Positions 57,384-64,000 of a stretch of 64,000 bases of DNA are shown in pieces. A program made the position numbers and the translations under genes. The stretch is from Flaveria trinervia. Taxonomy: Eukaryota > Streptophyta > Magnoliopsida > Asterales > Asteraceae. Location of the stretch: the NCBI GenBank assembly GCA_025506515.1, contig CM046457.1, positions 43,545,525-43,609,524 on the forward strand, in the 5' to 3' direction. Numbering within the stretch: the first letter of the stretch is position 1; each line of letters starts with the position of its first letter. Under the pieces are notes generated by a model. That model searched no databases and was not told the DNA's origin. It was given only the letters and a program-made list of their open reading frames with translations.

Positions 57384-57754
57384 TCACAGCCTCTTTTCTT
57401 TACGGTCGACGATTGCCACTGGTTGCTCCACATAATTGAGCCTTTTATCTATTTCGATATCCTCCAGTGGAACAATCATGTCTTCATCAGCTATACACTT
57501 TCTCAGATGAGACACATGGAATGTCGGGTGAATCCCATTTAACTCATCTGGCAATTCTAGCCTATAGGCCACCTCTCCTACTCGAGCAATGATTCGGAAA
57601 GGGCCTATATATCTTGGGCTCAACTTGCCCCGCTTTCTAAATCGGATAATACCCTTCCATGGTGAGACCTTCAACATGACCCGGTCACCCACCTGGAACT
57701 CAATTGCTCTACGTCATTTATCGGCATACGAATTCTGTCTATCTTTAGCTGCCT
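57384..57754 (-). pseudogene. pol: Integrase C-terminus with chromodomain-like fold, element H
   Basis: GDRVMLKVSPWKGIIRFRKR, LSPRYIGPFRIIARVGEVAY, LNGIHPTFHVSHLRKCIADE: the C-terminal region of chromovirus integrases, which can target chromatin marks. A stop or shift separates it from the core at about 57700-57755. Clade is probably Tekay/Del, given the 2 kb LTR. Confidence 0.85.
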
Positions 57755-58366
57755 TCATAAGGCTTTAATCTTTTCAAGCTTCTCTGTCGTAGCCTCGATT
57801 ACCTCAACGCTTCCCAACTCTTTCTGACCAACTTCACCCCAACAAACGGGTGTTTTGCATCTCCTACCATATAACATCTCGTATGGTGGCATGCCAATAC
57901 TGGCATGACAGCTATTGTTGTACGAGAATTCAGCTAACGGTAAGTGGTCGTCCCAACTTCCCCCAAAATCGATTACACATGCCCGAAGCATGTCCTCCAA
58001 CGTCTGAATGGTCCTTTCTGACTGACCATCAGTTTGAGGATGATAAGCCGTGCTAATATGTAACCTCGTCCCCATGGCGTCATGGAATTTCTTCTAGAAT
58101 TTAGACGTAAACCGGGTGTCACGATCAGACACAATGGACACCGGTACACCATGACGAGTTACAATCTCCTTGATGAACAGGTCAACCAACCTCTCGGATG
58201 AATATGTCTCGCGGATCGGTAGGAAGTGAGCACTCTTCGTCAAGCGGTCAACAATCACCCATATGGTATTGTATCCTTTCGGAGTACGTGGCAACTTCGT
58301 TATGAAGTCCATGGTGATGTGCTTCCATTTCCATTCCGGTATATCCAAAGGTTGGATTTTTCCCAT
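57755..58366 (-). pseudogene. pol: Integrase core of gypsy element H
   Basis: MDFITKLPRTPKGYNTIWVI (first Asp region), VSIVSDRDTRFTSKF (second), then after a break near 58090 YHPQTDGQSERTIQTLEDML (Glu) and MPPYEMLYGRRCKTPVCWGE. Less damaged than G. Confidence 0.9.
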
Positions 58367-59102
58367 ACGGCTTCTGATGTTCCGCCTTCACTTGCAAGCA
58401 AGTAAGGCACTTACTCACATACTCCGCCACGTCACGTTTCATACCCGGCCACCAATAATCTTTCTTCATGTCTTGATACATCTTTGTGGCACCAGGATGA
58501 ATGGAGTATCGAGTTTTGTAAGCTTCATCAATAATCCTCACATGTAGATCCCCAAAACGAGGAATCCACAGCCGTCCAAATCGAGTTTTAACACCAAGGG
58601 TGTTTTCACTCAATTTCCCAACCAGACCTCTTATTCTTTCAGAGTTTAGATGATCTTCTTTTAATGCCTCATCCTGAAACTCCTTGGCTTGCTTCATTAC
58701 ATCAGAGGTCATGATTAGTTGGTATGCTTTCACCCGAATCGGCTCGGGCCTCTCCTTCCGGCTAAGAGCATCGGCCACCACGTTGGCTTTGCCTGGATGG
58801 TAATGGATTTCACAATCATAATCCTTTATAAGCTCCAACCATTGCCTCTGCCTCATGTTCAAATCTTTTTGCTCGAAGAAGTACTTCAAGCTCTTGTGGT
58901 CCGTGAAAATGGTGCACTTCGTCCCGTACGGATAGTGCCTCCAAATCTTTAGTGCAAATACCACAGCTGCTAGCTCCAGGTCATGAGTAGGGTAGTTGAC
59001 CTCATGAACTTTCAACTGTCGGGATGCATAGGCTATGATCTTTCCTCTTTGTATCAGTACACACCCCAACCCCGAGTAAGAAGCATCAGAATATACCACC
59101 AA
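58248..59102 (-). pseudogene. pol: RNase H and integrase zinc region of element H
   Basis: 284 open codons: MVVYSDASYSGLGCVLIQRG, TIFTDHKSLKYFFEQKDLNM, EIHYHPGKANVVADALSRKE, then HPGATKMYQDMKKDYWWPGM and CLTCLQVKAEHQKPYG. A frameshift near 58360 joins it to the core. Confidence 0.92.
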
Positions 59103-59850
59103 GTCCTCGCTTCCTTCGGGAAAGACAAGACAGGAGCTTGAGTCAACCTCACCTTTAACTCGTCAACGCCTGTTCTTGGGCTTGACCCCATATAAACTTT
59201 ACATCCTTCCGGGTCAACTTAGTCAGTGGAGAAGCAATCTTAGAGAAGTCTTGGATAAATCTCCTATAGTATCCTGCCAAACCCAAGAAACTACGAATCT
59301 AGGATGGCGTCTTTGGAGACTTCCATTGCGTCACTGCCTCTACCTTAGTCGGTCCACCCTAATCCCATCGGGATTCACCACATGACCCAAGAACTGAACT
59401 TCGCGTAACCAAAATGCGCACTTGGAGAATTTTGCATACAACTTCTCCCTTCTTAACGTCTCCAGAACCTCCCGAATATGACCGAGATGCTCAATCTCAC
59501 TCTTCGAATAAATCGGATATCATCAATGAACACAATCACCGATTTATCTACATTGGCCGACACACTCGATTCATCAGATCCATAAAAGCAGCTGGCGCAT
59601 TGGTCAATCCAAACGACAACAACGAGGAACTCATAGTGACCGTAGCGCGTGCGAAAAGCTGTTTTAGGAATGTCCTGCTCCTTCACTTTTAGTTGATGGT
59701 AACAGATCGAAGATCTATCCTCAAAAACCAACTGGCACCTTGGAGCTGATCAAACAATCGTCTATTCTTGTAGAGGGTATTGGTTCTTCACCATCAACTT
59801 GTTCAACTCTCGGTAGTCAATACACATCCTCATACTACCGTCTTTCTTCC
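59103..59850 (-). pseudogene. pol: Reverse transcriptase of element H, degraded
   Basis: Pieces only: YHQLKVKEQDIPKTAFRTRY, a changed catalytic block VFIDDIRFI, and FLGLAGYYRRFIQDFSKIAS-like text in shifting frames. Not functional. Confidence 0.85.
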
Positions 59851-60620
59851 TCACAAATTAATACCGAGCACCCGATGGAGAGATTCGGTCTAATGAACCC
59901 CTTATGCAGCAGTTCTTGCAACTGCTCCATTAACTCTTTCATCTCAGTCGGAGCCAACCAGTACGGTGCCTTGGCAACGGGTTGAGCACCGGGTATCAAG
60001 TCAATTTTGAACTCAACCTCGCGATCTGGTGGCACACCGGGTAAGTCTTCCAGGAATACATCCGGAAAGGCGCACCACTGGACTTCGGATAATTGCGGTA
60101 CTGACGCATCCACATCTTTTATGTATGCCAGTAGGCAATACATCCGCGTCTCATGCACTTTCCCGCCACCGCCATCGAAATCACCTCGGGATTGTCGTGA
60201 CGCGATCACATAAACCGTCACCTCATTTCCATCAGGCGTTATCAATCGGATCATCTTCTTGCAGCACACGATGTTTGCCTCATAGGTTGCTAACTAGTCC
60301 ATCCCTAGTACTACATCAAATCCACCTAGGGGTATCACATGTAAACTAGCAGCAAAACTATGACCCTCTAGTTCTAGGACATAGTCCTCTCTCACATCAG
60401 TAATTCTAGGGACTTACCAACAGCAGTTTCTACATCAAATGGTGGCACTGACCTTTGTACTGACAACAGGCAACTTAGCGTAGAAAGTAGTAGAAATAAA
60501 ACTCCTACTCAGCACACCAAATCAAACAATACAGAGGCATAAGTTGGTTTACTAGAAAATACCTCACACAACATCGGCATCAGCTCTGGCTTCCTCCCGG
60601 GTCATGGTGTAAGCTCTAGC
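59835..60620 (-). pseudogene. pol: Protease and RT N-terminus of element H
   Basis: MCCKKMIRLITPDGNEVTVY, PDVFLEDLPGVPPDREVEFK, APYWLAPTEMKELMEQLQEL, HKGFIRPNLS. Upstream, the protease region (60290-60600) is degraded but keeps DVVLGMD-like sequence near 60300. Confidence 0.85.
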
Positions 60621-61163
60621 ACCTGCCCTCTGTCCTCCTTCCTCTGGCTTCTTCTCTCTGCCCCAGAGCTTCTCTGCCCTCGGCTTCTTGCAGTCCTAGC
60701 GATATGGCCAGGCTGACCACACATGAAGCATATGTTCATCCCCATTTTGCAATCACCAGTATGCTCTCTCCACATTTGTCACACCTCCTCAGCCCTGATC
60801 CAGATGGACCACAGTCGATCGCCCACCTTTACCACCTTCTTGTTTGGAGCGGTTCTACCACATCCCAATTGTCTCCATTCCAGTTCCGACTACCACCATC
60901 CTTCCTATCACCTCCAGTCACCACCACCTCTCGCTCATCATATAATCTGCCAGCCAAGTCAACTGCCGACCTGAACGGCTCGGCGGGGTGGCAATTATAT
61001 GCCTACAGATATCCGCCGGCAGCCCCTGGATGTATCTTTTAATCTTTCGTGACAATGGTGTCACTTGATAGGGCACCAGCCGCGCCATTTCATTAAATTT
61101 GGTGGTGTACTGCTGGTGTGTCATCATTCCCGCCTCCAGCTGCAGGAAGTCTCTTTCTACCTT
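60621..61163 (-). pseudogene. gag: Gag C-terminal part of element H
   Basis: Minus-strand text includes HQQYTTKFNEMARLVPYQVT, IKRYIQGLPADICRHII (61127-60918) and zinc-knuckle pieces (near 60700-60780). The N-terminal half would lie in the assembly gap. Confidence 0.8.
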
Positions 61164-61263
61164 NNNNNNNNNNNNNNNNNNNNNNNNNNNNNNNNNNNNN
61201 NNNNNNNNNNNNNNNNNNNNNNNNNNNNNNNNNNNNNNNNNNNNNNNNNNNNNNNNNNNNNNN
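61164..61263. other. Assembly gap (100 N)
   Basis: Exactly 100 Ns, a conventional placeholder of unknown size. H gag stops on one side and E gag stands on the other, so H's 5' end and E's pol are missing here. Confidence 0.97.
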
Positions 61264-62025
61264 GTGCTCTAGATGTCTTGACTGAAGGAGTAGCATTGTA
61301 GAGTGCAGGATTCTGATCATAGTTTGCCTTTTGGGCTCGATACTTCATCCTAAGCTCTTCTTCTCTCAGTTTCAGAATGAATCATTTATGTCTAACTTCG
61401 AGAGCATTCCATTATGTCTGAGATTTGAAACAAACGAACCCCATTTATTTGGTAATCCATCAGCAAAGTTGGATACCTTATCTTCCATCGAAGTAACCAC
61501 TCCATGAGTGTGCATCTCACTCATCAAGTGTTAGAATCTATCGATCACATCATCAAGCCTTCTTTTCCCTTGAAGAGAAGTTGTCAAACTCCTTCTTCAA
61601 TGCTTTTGCCTTGATAGCCTTCAGAGAGGCATTCCCGTCATACCTCTTCTCCAACGCATCCCAAAGTTTCTTGGCTTGAGTATACTCCGAATACTGATGG
61701 AAAATATCCTTCGGAATAGACTGAGTAAGCAAGGCGTAGACTTTCTTTTCAGCGTTGTGTTTTACCTTCTGTGCATCCGACATGCCACTTAGAGTAAGTT
61801 TTACTCCGTCAGCTCCAACTGGCATGCTGTACCCCACTCTATTGCCACCCACAAATTTGTATCAACTCCATTTAAGTAGATTTCGAAACGTTGCTTCCAT
61901 TGTGGATAGTCGTCTAACGTGATAAGTTCGGGGTTTATTGTGTATTCCCACTTCGTTCTCCCAACAAGTAGATTCTGAATACGAGTATCTCTACTAGCTG
62001 TGTATGCCGAAAAGTGATCCTCCAT
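61264..62025 (-). pseudogene. gag: Gag of copia element E
   Basis: ATG 62025: MEDHFSAYTASRDTRIQNLL and LDDYPQWKQRFEIYLNGVD, then a frame shift near 61850 to KVKHNAEKKVYALLTQSIPK and AKKLWDALEKRYDGNASLKA. This is a UBN2-type copia capsid. It degrades toward the gap. Confidence 0.85.
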
Positions 62026-62490
62026 TTCACTTAAATTTACGGTTTAACACACTGCTGATGTATGCGATGAAGGTATGCAATTGGGCTTAATCGGAATTGA
62101 ACAAATGCGGATGGTTCAATCGTGCGACTGTACAGATGTGGATGAGTCAGTCGTTCGAATGAACTAATACGGTTGAACAGACCAAATGAAGTTCTCAGTT
62201 GTACGAATGAAGGTACGAATGAGTCCAATCGTGTGGCTGAAAGTGCGAATGAACTCAGTCGTGCGATTGAGCCAATCGTGTGACTGAACGTGCTGAAGTT
62301 TGATAATTCGTAGGTTAAACTTGTTTTGGCCGTAAAAACTCGAATTTTCAAACCCTAATAGCCGTATGCCGGAAAAACTACACTTTTCGATTAGGAACCG
62401 TCCAAGACTTCGTTAGACACAAAACGATTGCGTTTTTTATGCAAAAACACATTTTTGTATCAAAACAATTGAATCAACACGTAATCAAGA
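62026..62490 (-). other. Leader of element E with family words
   Basis: Contains ten or more copies of CAGTCGTGCGATTGAG, CAATCGTGCGACTG and ATGCGGATGG at 62100-62290, the same words as in the solo E LTR. A small ORF here is incidental. Confidence 0.8.
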
Positions 62491-62509
62491 GCCTGTAGCT
62501 CTGATACCA
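62491..62509 (-). other. Primer-binding site of element E
   Basis: Minus strand TGGTATCAGAGCTACAGGC two bases after the LTR, an exact TGGTATCAGAGC initiator-Met site. Confidence 0.88.
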
Positions 62510-62511
62510 CT

Positions 62512-62794
62512 TGATAGGATCTGGTATTTGACCAAACACCAGCTGATTAACGTGTTAAACCAAACCAAATAGTGCGGAATCCTATTTGATTGGCGATCCA
62601 ATCAGTGAGAACGCACGTAGAAACAATAATATATTGAAACTAACGTCAAGAATCGATTGACAATCTATCTATAGCGTTCTATGAACTTGGAGTACGAACT
62701 TGGAGGCTTCTGGACGGCTAGGGTACGTCTGGAGTCGAAGTGGATTGAATGCTTACGATTTTCCACGAATTAGGTTTATTTATAGGTTAGGATT
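62512..62794 (-). repeat. 5' LTR of element E, truncated by D'
   Basis: TGATAGGATCTGGTATTTG on the plus strand, matching the solo LTR at 11901. It is interrupted at 62795, close to its TATA box (TTTATAGG near 62780). Confidence 0.85.
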
Positions 62795-63669
62795 TGTTGG
62801 ACCAAAAGAACCACTGACCAAGATCAGAAAACCTCTAAGTCCCACACGGTATCACACAACTGCTGAAAGCCTCATCAGTAGTTTGACAAGTGCTGAAGAC
62901 TTAACACTGAAGATCAAGTGCTGAAGACCTAACAGCTGAAGAACCAAGTGCTGAAGTACAACAGCTGAAGAACACAAGTGCTGAAGCTGAAAGACCAAAG
63001 TACTGAAGTACAACAGCTGAAGAGTTCACAAGTGCTGAAGATCAACAACTGATGTACAAAGTCTGAAGACAAAGACTGAAGACATCAGCTGATGATATCT
63101 ACTGAAGTCATCAGCTGATGAAACACTGAAGGTCAAAGTCTGAAGATCAAGTACTGAAGCCTCAGTAGTTTGTCACAACTGCTGAAGAGTACTTCTTCAG
63201 TAGTTGTGATATCAGTAGTTTTATTTTCTATGTTTCAGTAGTTTTGTAAAACGACTGAAGAGCTTGTTCTTCAGTCGTTGTAGTTTCAGTAGTTTTATAT
63301 TTTGTACTTAACATGCTGATGTTCTCAGTATTGTGAACATTTCAGTAGTTTGTTAAGAATTAGTTATTTTGTATTGGATCTGCCAGTTGTCACTTTCCGT
63401 GATAACAGCAGTGATTGTTGCACTCTATATAAGGTGACAACCTATTGTAATTATGAAATGGTAATTGAATGGAATGATGATTGATTTGATTAGAAATATT
63501 CTACATCTATAAACATTCCTAGAAATCAGAAATACATATTCTCTCCTTATAACCGTATGCGATCTAACGCTTACAAGTATCGATTGCTTGCTACAATTTG
63601 TCTAATTCTAGTTTGTATTCCGCTGCTTTATATTCTGATACATCAAACTTGTGATCACTGATCCTGTCA
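62795..63669 (+). repeat. 5' LTR of element D' (875 bp)
   Basis: TGTTGGACCAAAAGAACC...GATCCTGTCA, the same family as the D LTR. TATA box CTATATAAGG at 63424-63433. The words of the array (62850-63370) are as in D. Confidence 0.88.
62850..63370 (+). repeat. Word array (gctgaagacaa / ttcagtagttg) in the D' LTR
   Basis: More than twenty copies. Hairpins at 63173-63209 (16 bp with one mismatch) and 63250-63279 (AACGACTGAAGA, loop GCTTGT, TCTTCAGTCGTT). Confidence 0.9.
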
Positions 63670-63671
63670 AA

Positions 63672-63686
63672 TGGTATCAGAGCAGG
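63672..63686 (+). other. Primer-binding site of element D'
   Basis: TGGTATCAGAGCAGG, a full initiator-Met tRNA match, two bases after the LTR. Confidence 0.92.
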
Positions 63687-63903
63687 TTAATCATTGATCG
63701 ATCTAATAATTGATCATTGAAACTGCTATTCAAGATCCAAGTTTGATTGAATTAGCTTTTGTTTTTGCAAGAAACGGTTATAGAGATTGAATTTTCTGTA
63801 TTTCTGCTCATTCATTCAGAGATCTTTTTCTTGGTTCTCATTGAGTTTGTTGTGGTTGTCTAAAATTTTTTAAAAACTTGAACTAACTGTTTTTGAACTG
63901 AAA

Positions 63904-64000
63904 ATGACCACTCCTCCAATGATCCTCACAATACTGGTTCCTCAACCAAGCCTCCTATGCTGGTTAGGAATGAGTATAACATATGGCAAAGACGTATGCT
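63904..64000 (+). pseudogene. gag: Gag start of element D' (cut by the window edge)
   Basis: ATG 63904 is followed by a one-base frame shift after TTPP into NDPHNTGSSTKPPMLVRNEY, a SIRE-type gag N-terminus. It is preceded by a 217-nt leader (63687-63903) without other features. Confidence 0.7.

Noticed and set aside
62037..62351. Minus-strand ORF in the E leader
   Set aside because: Lies across the word array and upstream of the gag ATG; no conserved domain.

Overview
The window is plant repeat DNA, with no host gene that I can support. It is AT-rich and built almost entirely of nested LTR retrotransposons of both superfamilies (Ty1/copia and Ty3/gypsy). Several copia elements carry a long extra ORF (aORF) after pol. 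Its N-terminal YA...PTIY...FW signature is one I associate with SIRE/Maximus elements of composites, so I infer a eudicot, probably Asteraceae. The organism call is inference.

Layout. I use letters for elements. D (1-2579): end of a SIRE-type aORF, polypurine tract (PPT) and 3' LTR. A (2580-9245 and 18042-19013): SIRE-type pol end, a 2.6 kb spacer, aORF and 3' LTR. A is split by B (9246-18041), a complete copia element with target duplication TTTAT. B's gag is split by a solo LTR of family E (11901-12609, duplication GCGAG). C (19014-about 28631): a second SIRE-type element with pol, spacer, aORF and 3' LTR, into whose integrase A apparently inserted. 28783-28950 is a TA microsatellite. J (28960-29752): a minus-strand gag piece. 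F' and F (29807-35171): two duplicated aORF ends with LTRs, ending in a head-to-head LTR pair. 35172-36657 has no recognisable gene. G (36658-43153): plus-strand gypsy chromovirus. H (43154-61163): minus-strand gypsy chromovirus, whose 3' LTR is split by S (43217-55169), a complete 12 kb minus-strand SIRE-type element with duplication ATCAC. 61164-61263 is a 100-base assembly gap. E (61264-62794): minus-strand copia gag, leader and LTR, interrupted by D' (62795-64000), the LTR, primer site and gag start of a second D-family copy.

Readable nesting order: C was hit by A; A by D and B; B by E. G was hit by H and H by S. E was hit by D'. S and B have LTR pairs differing by only about 1-2% in substitutions (counted by eye), so they are the youngest complete elements. 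All coding regions carry frameshifts or stops; S is the least damaged.

Main discovery. First, five copia families (C, D, E, F, S) each carry a private, CpG-containing short word arranged as perfect or near-perfect hairpins in U3 just upstream of the LTR TATA box, and several repeat the same word in the leader or in the pol-aORF spacer. Second, in A, C and S the spacer looks like a second LTR-style promoter: word array, TATA-like box, 590-730 nt of leader, then a 3' splice site next to the aORF start codon. The same spacers carry an internal copy of the PPT. Third, the aORF proteins share a twin W-Y motif, and two of them have a SAP-like, possibly DNA-binding, segment. Together these suggest a separately transcribed retrotransposon gene whose product might read the element's own words. 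That function is a hypothesis.
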